Source: Lepisosteus oculatus (taxonomy: Eukaryota; Chordata; Actinopteri; Semionotiformes; Lepisosteidae). Taken from it: 64,000 bases of DNA. Position 1 is the stretch's first letter. Every line of letters begins with the position of its first letter. The notes under the pieces were generated by a model, which was not told the origin of the DNA, made no database searches, and saw nothing but the letters and a program-made list of their open reading frames with translations. The stretch is from positions 1,238,501 to 1,302,500 of the forward strand of contig NC_090698.1 of the NCBI RefSeq assembly GCF_040954835.1, in the 5' to 3' direction. Shown in pieces: positions 1-11,728 of the stretch. The position numbers and the translations under genes are program-made.

Positions 1-560
1 TATTATAAATTTCTTTGTAGACCGGAAGAAGGGGCTTTTTGACTTTGTACAATTTAGTTCCGAAGTCTGCGTGCTAGCAGTAGGACAAAGACGTACTCCA
101 TTTCCATCTGATGCGCACAATGTGGTGCATTGTTGATTTGAGTTCAACTATGTGTGAAAACAGGCAGCACTGCTATCTAGTGAATGGTTGCCTGCGCTCT
201 TTATTGTGGGGGCTGTGTTCAGTGCACCCCACGGTGCCGTTGACCCTTGAGCGAGATCTCAGCAGAGCCATCTGTTCCCTTCAAAGATTAAAAATAAGAA
301 AGGGTGACCCACTGCTGGCTCCACGGCCACACATGCACGCTGCATACCTGAGCGGGCAGGGTACAGCAATCGTGGGGTTTTCTACCGTGAAGCAGAAATG
401 CTATGTATGACTGTCCACATGTGAGCCCACGGTAGTGCCCTTACAACAAGTATTTACTTGATTGTGAGTAATGTCTAATCTATCAAGGAGTCTTCGGTCC
501 AGGGGCAATCCTGCACGATTTGTAAGTTTAGTTTTAAGTTGAGTGTTATTTGACTTTGAA
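1..560. other. No gene recognised
   Basis: The stretch is AT-leaning with short random open frames only. A small plus-strand frame at 111-410 has no recognisable domain. It could be the 3' UTR or flank of a gene to the left, but nothing in the sequence shows this. Confidence 0.5.
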
Positions 561-564
561 GGAA

Positions 565-645
565 CGAGTGAAGGTTTATTCCATGCTGAAAAGAGAAGAA
601 AATAAACACAATATTTTGGCTGTGAAGCCTCGTCATTGTTGTTGT
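565..645 (-). repeat. Dispersed repeat with GCCGAAACGTT-type core, degenerate copy
   Basis: Read on the minus strand, this gives a GAGGC..CAGCC core, then a C/T-rich stretch with TCTTCTC, then CAGCATGGAATAAACC. The same order is seen in the copies at 23.26-23.44, 24.31-24.40 and 33.23-33.35 kb. It is the most diverged copy. The family is discussed at the 23.3 kb inverted pair. Confidence 0.5.
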
Positions 646-775
646 TGCTGGTGCTGTTCTGTGTTTGTGTTTTGGTGATTCCTTAATGTCTTTTTATTGG
701 AGCACACATGCAAATAACCATTTCACTGCACGTGTGCATGTGACAAATAAACTGAACTGAACTAGTAAGAATCGG
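640..775 (+). mobile_element. 3' tail of a non-LTR retroelement (LINE), fragment
   Basis: The piece has the layout of a fish LINE 3' end: TTGTGTTTTGGTGATTC, a GGAGC box, CATTTCACTGCACGTG, then GTGACAAATAAACTGAACTG as a built-in polyadenylation-type ending. A second copy with the same order lies at 34.74-34.89 kb, which supports a dispersed element. No coding part is left here. Family assignment is uncertain. Confidence 0.6.
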
Positions 776-3700
776 CAGGTAAAAGTAAACCAGTCAGACC
801 AATCACTGCCTCCTCCAAATTGCCCCCCGAAGTGTTTCCACTTATTGGACACCTAAGACAAGTTAATAAAAGGGTTCGGTGTCCCCTTTATTTCAACAGC
901 GCCCCATTAATGAAAATGCGCAGTTAGATCTGCCCTTTCTTCCTCCTGCGTGAATAATGAAAGTGTATTTTTTCAACAAAAAATATTTTGTAATAAATCA
1001 TTGTCCTTCCTTGTTGATAAGATGTATAATTTAAGGAATGAGAGTGCATGCTAAACCATATCAGTTTCAGATCTGATTCAGGGGCAGCTGCAATTTCCCT
1101 CACGGGATCAATAAAGTATCTATCTATCTCTAAAGCCGGAGTGAAAATACTGCACACGAGTTTGGTATGGTTCAGGTGAGATTTCTATTACTGTTGTTAG
1201 AAATTATCACCACAAGAGGGAGCAGTTTGCAAATTTATTAATTCCCCCAACATGAGATTCAGGGGGAAAATACGTGTCTGTACCAGGCTCCTTAAAAATG
1301 TCTTTTGCCAATGCGGTAACTGTGCAGGATCACGTCTGAAGATGACTAGAGGATAATTCTGGAATGTCTCATTTAAGGCTTTCTGTTAGAGACTTTGAAG
1401 AGCCAGGTCAGAGGACAGAGAGTAGATAACTTACAGATGTCCAATCATGCAGGTGTGTGCGTTCCCTTCGGGGCTGCCCTGTCGTCACAAGGCTCTGAGA
1501 TGCCAGCAGTGCCTGGCTGAGTCACTGGGGGGGCCGAATGGCATGTTAGTTCATATCACAGCAGCTCCTCACCTCCCTCTCTTCCAAGAACAACACCACG
1601 TAAAAGATAAGTAACCATGCCAGCGTTTGATTTAGGTGTCTGCATTTCAACAAAGGGCTGAGTGTTGAAGAGCCCTGATCTGCAGCTGCGATCCGGCGGT
1701 TTCCCTGGAAGAGTTTACATTCTGCGGAGCTGGCAGATGGGGGTCTGACCGCGTCCTGCCGGCCTACGTGCTGCTCTGAACATCGGGGGCCCCCAGCCCG
1801 GCCCACCGCGGCGCAGCTCCGCCACAGCAGTTTCTGACTGCAGCCCGGGCGCCGCACGCGTCCCTGCGCCAGGCCTGAGCAGGGCGTCCCACAGCAGGAG
1901 CAACGTAGTCAGTCTACACTGCAAAAACGTCTGTTTGCTTTCAGTTCAAAATTACATTCCAGAGGCATTCAGAGCCTTTTCCTCTTGTGCAGTTTTTGGG
2001 TGGGAGCAGAGCACTTCACAGATCCTTCCAGTTTTCAGCTGAGTACTGAAGTCTGAACATACGCTGAGAGGACTGGAGGACACGGGGCTCCCCCAAACTC
2101 ATTTGTTGGTTCTGTGCAATTTGTTTGACACATTTTTCTATAGATGCTTTTTTGGCAAACAATTTCAGATAAGTGAAGCTGTTGGAGACGGCGGCTCAGA
2201 ATGCATTTCCAGAAGACATGCAGGTCGCTGTCGGGCACGGCTGTTGCTGTAGACGATCCACTTGGATGTTGGATATTTAGAGTAGTTTAGTCAGTGCACC
2301 TAGAAAATAACAACTTGATCAGAAATAAAATCAACAGGAACTCAATGCTATACATGTCCAGCAGCTACCATGTGCAGCAGGTTAGGAATTATAGAGGAAA
2401 TTGCTGAGCTGTCAAGTCGTGCTGTGATGAATGGGTTTCTCTGTCGCTCAGCTCAGACCACAGCTGGTTTCTCTTGGTGCTGGCTCAGCAGGGAGGCGAA
2501 GGGAGCCCAGAGTCTCGTTCTCTGGTCTCGGCCGGCTCCTCCGCACGCGGAGCAGGGGGCTCTTCCAGGGCAGCAGCTGTGCAGAGCTGTTCCGAGCGGC
2601 ATGCTGAGCTGTATGATTGGAGATAAATCAACAGTTTACCCACATTTGCCTCTCACATTCATCCAGAAATCTGAACTTAGACACACGAAATGGAATCTGA
2701 GTCAGGGGCTGAACACAGCGCTGATTCCTCTGCAGCCAGTGGGCTCAGTTTCTAGGCCAGTTCCCTGCACCCTTTTCTCCAGGCTCTTCTAGCCCTGTGG
2801 CTCCTGTTTGTGTTTTGGTATTAGGAGACCAACAGTAACTGTTGGTAGTTTTCTTCTTAGTTCACTTAAGGAAGGTTTCTGCCTCTTGAAATGTTGTGCA
2901 AAACGTATTCTGGATGCAAGTGCATTCAAAATCAGAGCATGGCTGTCTTCGGGACATGCATATCTTGACGACACTGTAAAGCCAGAAACGTCTGAGGCTT
3001 TTGTGTCAGACAGCGATATTAGGAGGGGCCTCTGTTCTCTACTTGTGCACTGGCTGCCATTATGCAAAGTGTACAGACAGTGTTGACTCTTGCTTCTGTT
3101 GACACCTGGCCCCCAGTTTTCTACCAGTCTGCACATTTGCATGGAGAAGCCAGGCCAGGTGTTACTCTGCACCAACTCAGTTTTGCTGGAAAACTGAGCC
3201 ATGTAGAAAACAAGCTGGAATTCCAGAGTGTGTGGGGCGGCGTGGGGCTGAGAGGTGCTGGGAGAGCAGACAAGAGACTGGGAGAGCTGGGAAGGGAGCT
3301 CATCCGTGAGTGCCCCCCACTGGTCAAGTACCTGGAAAGGTGTGTATCCACTTGGTTCTTGAGGAGGTGAGAAATAAGGGTTTAATTTCTCATGACTCAG
3401 GTGTTTGGGAACAAACATCCAGAAAATGTCGTGTTATGGCACTGGGCTCATGACTGTATCAATTCGACTGCTCTGAATAGGGGATATCCACACTCACTGT
3501 CAGAGCAGTGGAACTGAGGAAATAGTTTAATAGAAGGCATGCATCTCCAGTCCAGCTCCACACCTCCTCCATACTTCTCTCGTCCCAGGACTTGCCTGCT
3601 GTGACACACGTCTGCACTAAGACCCCAAACATTGGGCAAAAGTCTCTTATGAAATCTGTGCACCGTAGACTTCCCATGGTTTTATCGTACTGTTCCAAAA

Positions 3701-4940
3701 ATACTGTGAACCACTGGGCTAAACTGCTGAATTTCCTTCCACGGCTGTGGAAATTGCAAATAGTTATTAATGAAATTCAACCAGAATAAGATGCACACGA
3801 TGATTTTATTCTTCTGTTGATATGCCATAACATATTTCAAGAGAAAGGGGTCAGTGCAAACTTCTCAGTCTCTCTGCACTATAATCGCTGCTGTACAAGG
3901 CAAACAACCAGCAGCTGCCCTGTCTCAGCCATGGAGATTGCTTTGGCGTTCTGCACTTGCATCACCCTCTGCCATCCTCACCATGAGTTCACTGTGTTTG
4001 CTGGCCTTGCTTTTGTCAGAGTGAAATGTTAGCCAGGTTTCTGAATGAGTACGCATGGATCTCCTCCCTGATTGTGGAAAGTGTGGAAATTAAGCCCATA
4101 TCTTCCGCCCTCTGCGATGGACAGAGCTGGGAGGATTCGGGGGGGGGGGGGGGGGGGTTGATTTGAGGTGCAGCCCAGGTTACAGCAGTGTTGGAATTCG
4201 GTAGTTGCATGGTATAGAAACAGACAGGCCTGTTCTTGCTGTGAATGAAACTGTAAGGATGCAGTAGAGATGTGTGCACCTATAAAGACATAGCACAGGG
4301 ACTTCTCCGTTTTGAAGAAAACATTTTCAATCACAGCGACGATTGGCTGTGACTGGCACACCTCCCTGTCACCGCTGGCAACGCGGGGAGCTCATCAAAG
4401 CCCCCCGTTCTTCAAAGTAACGGGGCGTCGAGAAATAGGTGAACTCCCAGACAGTTCTCTCCCAGCCAGGAACAGCCCACACCGAGGCCCGTGCTGCCTT
4501 CAGGCCGCTGGCAGCTCGGCACACGTACAGAGCACCCTGGTGCGACACACAGCGCTCGGCCATTCTCTCCAGACAGGCCGCTGGCCAGCAACGCCAGCCC
4601 TGAAAACCCAGCAGGCGCCAAAGCCGTTAGCAGTTCCCAGCCGCTGAAGACTGGTGGAAATTTGTTAAATAGGTCCAGTTTGAACGAATAATTAGCTCAA
4701 TACGATTGTTAATGTCTTGGTGTGTGATGAGTGCCGAAGCTGACACCACCCGCGGGGTCTGCGCTGCCTGCGCGTGTGGGGCTCAGGAAGGGCTGTAAGT
4801 CACAGGGACTGGACAGAGCGCAGGCGATAGTTTTCCACAGGACAATATCACAACGCCACACCTTACCTTGACTCACAGTTACTTTGACGATATCCACTTT
4901 TGTCCAACACTTCTGTCTCCTGCTGTGTGAAAGTAAAGCA
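776..4940. other. Non-coding stretch with LINE tail scrap
   Basis: No exon with recognisable protein similarity was found on either strand. A short TTCCCTCACGGGATCAATAAAG followed by TATC repeats near 1090-1130 is the typical end of a fish LINE. The longest open frame (minus strand, about 2789-3418) has no domain and no splice context. A run of about 20 G bases sits at 4139-4157. The rest is unexplained. Confidence 0.5.
4139..4157. repeat. Poly-G run
   Basis: An uninterrupted homopolymer of G flanked by unique sequence. Its length is likely to vary between individuals and may be miscalled in assembly. Confidence 0.9.
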
Positions 4941-5535
4941 GCCAGCAGCCATCTCACCCTGCAACTCACAACTGGCAGCCCACTGAAGCCCAGCAGGTGT
5001 GAGCCTGGTCAGTACCTGGATGGGAGACCTCCCGGGAAAAACTAAGGCTGCTGCTGGAAGAGGTGTTAGTGGGGCCAGCAGGGGGCGCTCACCCTGCGGT
5101 CCATGTGGGTCCTAATGCCCCAGTATAGTGACGGGGGACACTATACTGTAAACAGGGACCTTCCTTTGGATGAGAAGTAAAACCGAGGTCCTGACTCTCT
5201 GTGGTCATTAAAAATCCCAGAGTGTTTCCCGAAAAGAGTAAGGGTGTAACCCCAGTGTCCTGGCCAAATTTCCCATCGGCCCTTACCAATCATGGCCTCC
5301 TAATAATCCCCCTCTCTGAATTGGCTACATTACTCTGCTCTCCTCCCCACTGAGAGCTGATGTTCTGATAGCTGATGAGTGTTCTGGCGCACTATGGCTG
5401 CCGTCGCATCATCCAGGTGGGGCTGCACACTGGTGGTGGTGGAGGGGATCCCCATTACCTGTAAAGCGCTTTGAGTGGAGTGTCCAGAAAAGTGCTATAT
5501 AAGTGTAAGCAATTATTATTATTATAATTATTAGA
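4941..5535 (+). mobile_element. 5S-rRNA-derived SINE, near full length
   Basis: The head (about 4941-5060) follows 5S ribosomal RNA: GCCAGCAGCCATCTCACCCTG, CTGAAGCCCAGCAG, then the internal promoter part GGTCAGTACCTGGATGGGAG and a closing GCTGCTGG. This is the head type of SINE3/AmnSINE-like elements. The body carries AAATCCCAGAGTGTTTC and GTAACCCCAGTGTCCTGG. The tail has GTAAAGCGCTTTGAGTG and GTGCTATATAAGTGTAAG, a LINE-like 3' end, then ATT repeats. A second copy in the same orientation begins at 63517. RNA polymerase III transcription from the 5S-like promoter is known for the family. Activity of this copy is not shown. Confidence 0.85.
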
Positions 5536-6458
5536 TGTCTTTCAGCCCTGACCGGCCCCACGCCTCCTGCTGTAGGCCTTGAGCTTGGCTGTGGTGAGGC
5601 TTGGCTGCGCTGTCCAAGCACTCCTGCGCGTCAGGTCTGTGACCAGTCTGGGTGCGCTGGCTGGCCCTCTGTCTTCCTGCCGACGGGACCGGCCTGCACC
5701 GCACTCACGCAGCCCTCCGCCTCATCGCGCCCAGGGGGAAACCCAAATCCCGCTTCGCCCTTTGGCGTTTGGTGTTTGGGGTTGTTCTAGAAGCAGCAGC
5801 GAGGCCTGTGCAGCTCCACAGCAGGGTTTTCCTCTGGGCTGTTTTCCCCATGAGGTGCCGGAGCTGTTTACCTCCCACAGAGGCCCTGCTCAGCTGCAGC
5901 AACACTTTCAAGAGAATCCCGGCTGCAGGCTCTTTTCTGCAGTGTCTTCTGGAATAGGAGCTGACAAGCCTGCCGAGGGGTTACCGGGCTGGGGAGAGAC
6001 ACGGCTCTCATCTCGCTGCACACGCGATTCCCGGTCAGAGGAAGAGCTCAGGAGCAGCGCGGCTCCGCTCGGCTGTCGCACGGGAACACCTTGAAACACT
6101 GGAGCTTTCAGGTTAGAAATCAGCGTGATGAGTGGTCGTCATACGTTTGAAATTATTACGCTTCATAAAATGTCACGCTTAGGTTTATACTTTTCGTTAA
6201 CTGAAAGTGTGGTGAAACTCAGAATAACGTCTCGAAACATGTCATTATTATTTCGTTACTTAGACGGGTGACATAACGTGTTAAAATGTTGCATGAAATG
6301 AGCCTGCAGAAAGAGAAAGGGACCGAGAGTCTGCAGCGCTCGGCGCAGACCTCTCTCTCCTGGAAGTTTGGGAGTCTGGAAGTGACGGGCGTGACGTTTC
6401 AGTCGGCTCCGCACACAGGCAGAAAGGGGAGGACCTACAAAAAAAAGTTCGGCTGAAA
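5536..6458. promoter_or_regulatory. Upstream region and probable promoter/5' UTR of six5
   Basis: The last 170 bases before the six5 start are GC-rich with CpGs and contain TGACGGGCGTGACGTTTCAG, which includes a CRE-like TGACG pair. No TATA box at a convincing distance was seen. The earlier part (5580-6090) is GC-rich with an open frame lacking any recognisable domain. The transcription start cannot be fixed from sequence. Confidence 0.35.
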
Positions 6459-9400
6459 ATGGCTTCCTTCTCTTTGGAGGCTGGAGTCCAGGCGGAGAGT
6501 CCTTCTGAAGTCTCCGTTCAGGACTCCGGGAGCCTGAAGGAGGAGACGGCGGCGCTGGATGAGGTCTCCGAGGAGCTGCTGCAAACTTTCCAGAGCTCCG
6601 TCCTGAGTTTCTCGGCGGATCAGGTGGCGTGTCTGTGCGAGGCGCTCCTGCAGGCAGGCAATGTGGAGAGACTGGGCAGATTCCTCTCCACCATCCCTCC
6701 GTCGGCGGAGCTGCTACGTGGCAACGAGACCCTGCTGAAGGCCAAGGCACTCGTTACTTTTCACCAGGAGGAGTTCAAGGAGCTCTACGCGATTCTGGAA
6801 AGCCATGACTTTCACCCGGCCAACCACGCTTTCCTGCAGAACCTCTATCTGCAAGCCCGCTACAAGGAGGCGGAGATGTCCCGGGGTCGCTCCTTGGGGG
6901 CTGTGGATAAGTACCGTCTGCGGAAAAAGTTTCCCCTGCCGAAGACCATCTGGGACGGCGAGGAGACGGTGTACTGCTTCAAGGAGAAGTCCAGGAACGC
7001 GCTGAAGGAGTGCTACCGGAGCAACAGGTATCCCACCCTGGACGAGAAGCGACACCTGGCGAAAATCACCGGGCTCTCTCTGACCCAGGTCAGCAACTGG
7101 TTCAAGAACCGCCGGCAGCGGGACCGAACTCCTTCTGGGACCAACAGCAAGAGGTAGGAGCTCTGCTCTCGTTCTTTTTTCAGCATCTGAAAATCACGAG
7201 TAATATTAAACCCCACTGCCAGCGAGCGGCTCGGGCGAGTAACGCCAGCCGTTCGCACCTGGACGGCCGGTGAGTGCATCTCAGTGTGTCCGGACGCGTT
7301 AAAACACCGAGCACGGCCAAGCTGGAACTTAAGCAGTCAGAACGTCGGTAAAGGCTCTGTCGGTGCGTGTTGAGAAGACAGATCGAGCGGTGTGCACCTC
7401 GGTGTTTATAACGATAGACAGAAACAACACCCCGTGTCTCCGCGGCGGAGAGCCACCGTAAGGGCGCCGAGAAGCGGCTGGATGCGTGTTTGCGTGTTTT
7501 CCGCATCTTCGTGGCGTTCGGGATGACTTCCGACTGTGCTCGTCTGTTCTTGGAGGAGCCAGTTCACTGGAGAGCAACATCGATGACAGAAACTCGGCGT
7601 GCGGTGCGGTCGTCCTCGCCTGCTCGTTCCCCTGTCGCTCAGTGATAGCGCGTCTGCAGTCCGGCCGCGGCTGGCGTGTCTTTGTGTTGTGAAATGTGAG
7701 CTCCGAGCCGCGGCCCGGCTCAGGTTTCCTGCCACAGAGCGCAGCGGCTCCTGGCGGGGCAGCCCTGTCGCACCAGCGCCGCCCTTCCGGCAGGGTGGCG
7801 GCGGGACCCGTGGGAGGGGTCGCCGGGTGGGGGGGGGAGGTTGGTTTCCCCGCTGCTCTGCCGGTGCTGCGGATTCCCTGCGAGATGCGCTTCATCGGGC
7901 TTGTTCGCGTCCTTGCAGTGCGGTTACCGTTGCCAGCGAACTAAATTACTTTTTTTTACCCCAGTCAGGTGATGAATACATCAATTTTTAAACTGCTAAG
8001 ATAGCGGAATTTTGCAATTCTGCACACCTGGTTAACTGGCTTTCCAGGCACTTCAGCCCTGATTGGGGCAAAAAGAGATTTAGTTAGCCGGATCTCCCTT
8101 CGTTATTAAGTAATTGACCGTGAAGCACACAGCGGACAGGTTTCGGATTACGGTAACAGGGAATTCCTACAGTAAATTCGAAACCCTTCTGAGCTGAAAC
8201 ACGCCAGGCGAGGGGCGTGAGCAGATAAGGTCATATTGGATGCTAATCCCCACTGAAAAGCCTGTGGAGCAGGTTTCTTCATTGCAGAAGCTACTATAGC
8301 AGTTTAAAACGAATGTATTCACGCTTCTGCAGCCAATGTTTTAAAAGGAGATTAATTTTAAAAATAAAAGGAGATAAAGTATAGTTTATTTTAAAAAAAT
8401 TCATGAGCTATATTCACCAAAAACAAGACTGGCCCAGACAACCCATCAGCAGCTGTGGGGTAGCAGTGCCCGCCCCTGCGGTGATGGCCAGGGCACATGG
8501 TCACCAGTGCCCTGCAGTCACGGGGCGCCGGCCCGCGGGCCCCCACACAGACACCTCACTCCACCTGCACGTCACCCCCGGCGCCAGCAGGGGATGTTTT
8601 CCAGTTCTGTAACACCGTTTTGCATAGAATTGTCCTGGGTATTTAAATGACACCCAAAAGGTTTGTTCACACTTCAGTTATTTCGACTAAATCATTTTGC
8701 CCCCTTATTTGTTTGACGGGTGGAAGAGGCAGGGGGGGGCAGTGGTCAGCATGGCTCAGGTTCAGCTGCTGGGCGCTGTCTGTGTGGAGTCTGTATGTTC
8801 CCCCGTGTTTGCGTGGGGTTCCTCTGGGTGCTCCGGTTTCCTCCCACAGTCCCAGGACAGGCAGGTTAACTCGCTTCTGGGAAAGTCGGCTTTGCAGTGA
8901 GCGTGTGTGTCTGTGATGGTCTGGTAAATAGGGGTCCCTTCCAGGGTGTACCCCACCTTGCGCCCGTCGCTTGGCGGGCTAGACTCCGGCTCCCCTGCAG
9001 CCCTGATTGGATGAAGAGGCTGAAAGATGAAGGCCCCTGAGGCGGTTTGCTGTTGGTTTCTGAATCTAAGCCAGGAGCAGGAAAGCACATCCCTGTGGGA
9101 GCAGCAGGTACCCGAGCCTGGCCTGCTCCTCAGACCTGTGCGTCTCTCCCCTCCACAGCGAATCGGATGGGAATCACAGCACGGAGGACGAGGCCAGCCG
9201 GGGGCTGGAGGACGCTGGGATGGCGCCGGCGCCGCAGGAGGAGCCCGGCGCCGCCCCGGTGCTGCTGTCTCCCGGGCCGCCCTGCAGCTCGGGCAGCCCC
9301 ATCCTGCTGAACGGCAGCTTCCTCACCACCAGCGCCCAGACGCCCCTGCTGCTCAACGGGGGCTCCCTGCTGCCGGGGCCGGCCGGCGGGGTCATCATCA

Positions 9401-11728
9401 ACGGGCTGGCGCTCGGCGACGGCCAGACCATCACGCTCAGCCCCGTCGCCGGCGGCACCCCGCTGCTGCTCAACGGGGCGCCGGTCGTCTCCAAGCAGCC
9501 CAGCGGCTCTGCCGACGTGGGCCTGAAGGAGCAGGCGGCCGCAGGCGTGCCCACCATCGTGCTCAACACCGCGGGCGCCGCGCTCTCCCTCCCCAGCTCC
9601 GAAGCCGGGGAGTCAGCCGGCGCGGACCTGCCCTCGGTCGAGTATGGGGGCTCGCTTGCCGTCCAGGAGTCTGGGAACCTCAAGACCGCGATCTCCGAGC
9701 CGGGCACCTCCTCCCCCAGCACGGCGCCCTCCCTGGTGCTCGCGCAGCCCGCCCCCAGCTGCACGGCTGACGCCCAGCTGCCCCTCGCGCCCGTGTCCGA
9801 GGCTGAGCCCACCTTGCAGCAGCAGGCAGCTCGCCAGCTGTCCCAGGATGCCCAGGTCTCCAGCAGCCCTCAAGTCCTGTCCCTCCCACAGGTGGTGCCT
9901 TCGCTCCAGAATATTCCCGTCTCCCAGATTGTCCAAGCCCATGCCTCCCAGGTGTCCGCCTGTCCTCAGATCGTTCCCATCTCCCAGCTTCCCCAGACCT
10001 CCATCTCTCATTTGCCAGCTCAAAGCTTCCAGGTAGCCCCCCGAATGCCCCAGCCACAGCAAGGACTGTCCCTTCAGCTGGGGGAGCCCCTTTCCCCAGC
10101 GCCCACACTCCAGACTCTGCCCCCGGCGCAGACGCTGCAGGTGTCCGGCACTCAGATCATCCCCATCTCCCCCCCCACCCAGGTGGTGCCCCTCTCCCAG
10201 CCAGGTCAGGTCTCTCCAGTTGCCCCCGCGCCGCAAATTGTGCCCCTGTCCTTGCCCCAGCTGGTGCCCATGTCCCCTGCCGTGGCCTCGCAGAGCTCCC
10301 TCTCGCTGCCTCAGGTCGTGCCCGGCTCCACAGCGCTCCCCCTCTCCTCCGGCTCATTTCAGATCCTCACCACCACCAGCAACATCAGCAGTGCTCCAGG
10401 CTCCTTCAGACTAAACCAGCTCGGTGCTCTGCAGATCTCTGGCACCCAGGGTGTTGGCACAGCTGGCAGCAGCTCCACAGGCGTACAGATCCTGAACTCC
10501 AGCATCTTCCAGCTTCCTTCTGCCTCACCAGGTTTGTTTCAAGGATATTCCTCCACAGTCTTTAGCTCCTTTGACAAGCGCAGTGTGTGTGAACCGTCCT
10601 GCTCGCTGTCCTTGATGAACTGAGGGAAAGATGTGCAGATCGGACCCATGGTAGGCTTACAGGCTGCAGGGACACTATGTGCCGCTTGTAAATCTTGAAA
10701 TCCTTGTTATCCTTTTCAAACAAAATTTTTACATTTTAGTACTAGCCAATTGAAACCTACTAGATAAATGTGCAGATTAATTTCATATAGAGAATGGTAT
10801 TTGCCTGCATTTCCTTTTTGCTGGAATACATGAATTTATTTAGGGCTCTTGTAAATAAAAAACGTGTAAAAAGGAACAACAGATATATGCAGATTTTCCA
10901 TTCATATCGAGAAAGCATTTCAGCCAGGCTGACAGTTCGTGATTTTTTTCAGTTCTGACAGGATCAGCTCCTGCACTGCAGAGCTGAATTGAATCACCAC
11001 CCCGTCCTCTTTTCCTTTCGCTTTTAGGGAACATCCTTCTGACCAATCCAGCAGGGGGCAGCACCATCTTAACTGGGGTGACTTTCCAGCAGGGCAAACT
11101 GATCCTGACGGCCACCTTCCCCGCCAGCATGCAGCTGGCCAGCCTGCCTCTCAAGCCCGACGCCGAGAGCGCCCCGGCCAACGGGGGCATCGTCCTGACA
11201 CCCGTCATCTCCGTGGGCAGCGCTGGGGGAGGGGGGGCCCCGCAGGGCACGGGGGGCCCCGCCGCCCTCGCCATGGCCTCTCCGACCACCTCCTCTTCCT
11301 CCTTCCAGGGCGACTCCTCTCTGAGCTTTGTGAGTCCAGCGGGTCTGTATCCGGCCCCCGCCCCTGAGGCTGTGAGCTCCACGGCCATGCTGCATGCGGC
11401 CCCCCCCAGCGCGGTGGGCGGCCTCAGCCCCCAGGTGTCCAAGCTGGGGGACGCCCATCTCTCCCTGGCCATGAGCACCCCCGTGTCAGGCCAGGCGGCG
11501 GTGTGGAGCCCGGGGCTGTTTGACGTGAGGAAAGGGGACCTGCCGGAGGAGGAGGCTCACCAGGGGCTGCTGGGCCTGACTGGCGGCGACGGGCTCCTGC
11601 TGGGGGCGCCCTCGCCAGGACCGCACGGGGAGCAGGCCCAGCTTGAGGATCCCGAGGACATGGACGGGGACCCCAAAGTCCTCACCCAACTGCAGTCCGT
11701 CCCCGTGGACGAGGACCTGGGACTCTGA
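6459..11728 (+). CDS. six5: SIX5 homeobox transcription factor
   Basis: Coding exons are 6459-7153, 9159-10531 and 11028-11728 (GT-AG, phases 2 and 1), joining to 922 aa. The SIX domain lies at residues 50-165 and the homeodomain at about 168-227, with recognition helix [14 protein letters not shown]. Exon 2 opens with [16 protein letters not shown], which is typical of the SIX4/5 class. The long C-terminal part is rich in Gln, Pro and Ser. It carries repeated short motifs of the type PQVVPLS/PQIVPIS (about residues 455-600) and an LLNG-repeat block (about 275-345), as expected of the SIX4/5 transactivation region. SIX factors bind MEF3-type sites with EYA/DACH partners in muscle, eye and placode development. 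six5 rather than six4 is chosen because QPCTL and MEIOSIN neighbour human SIX5. The protein is longer than human SIX5 (about 740 aa) because of the repeat-rich C-terminus. The ATG has an AAAATGG context and no better upstream start. Confidence 0.93.
8716..9010 (+). mobile_element. DANA/V-SINE-like tRNA-type SINE in six5 intron 1
   Basis: The core reads GTGTGGAGTCTGTATGTTCC, GTTTGCGTGGGGTTC, CTCCGGTTTCCTCCCACAG, then CCAGGGTGTACCCC and GATTGGATGAAG. These are the conserved blocks of the fish DANA/Mermaid/HE1 group. The tRNA-like head is eroded. It ends about 150 bases before the acceptor of six5 exon 2. Related copies lie at 28.82 and 63.2 kb. Confidence 0.7.

Noticed and set aside
2789-3418. 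Minus-strand frame of 209 codons
   Set aside because: No domain, no splice sites of quality, and low-complexity Ser/Pro content. Probably chance.
4941-5060. A genuine 5S rRNA gene
   Set aside because: The 5S-like head is diverged, fused to a LINE-like body and tail, and repeated elsewhere with the same fusion, so it is a SINE.
6459-11728. Assignment as six4 instead of six5
   Set aside because: The SIX4/5 class is clear. Neighbours QPCTL and MEIOSIN flank SIX5, not SIX4, in human. A formal tree would settle it.
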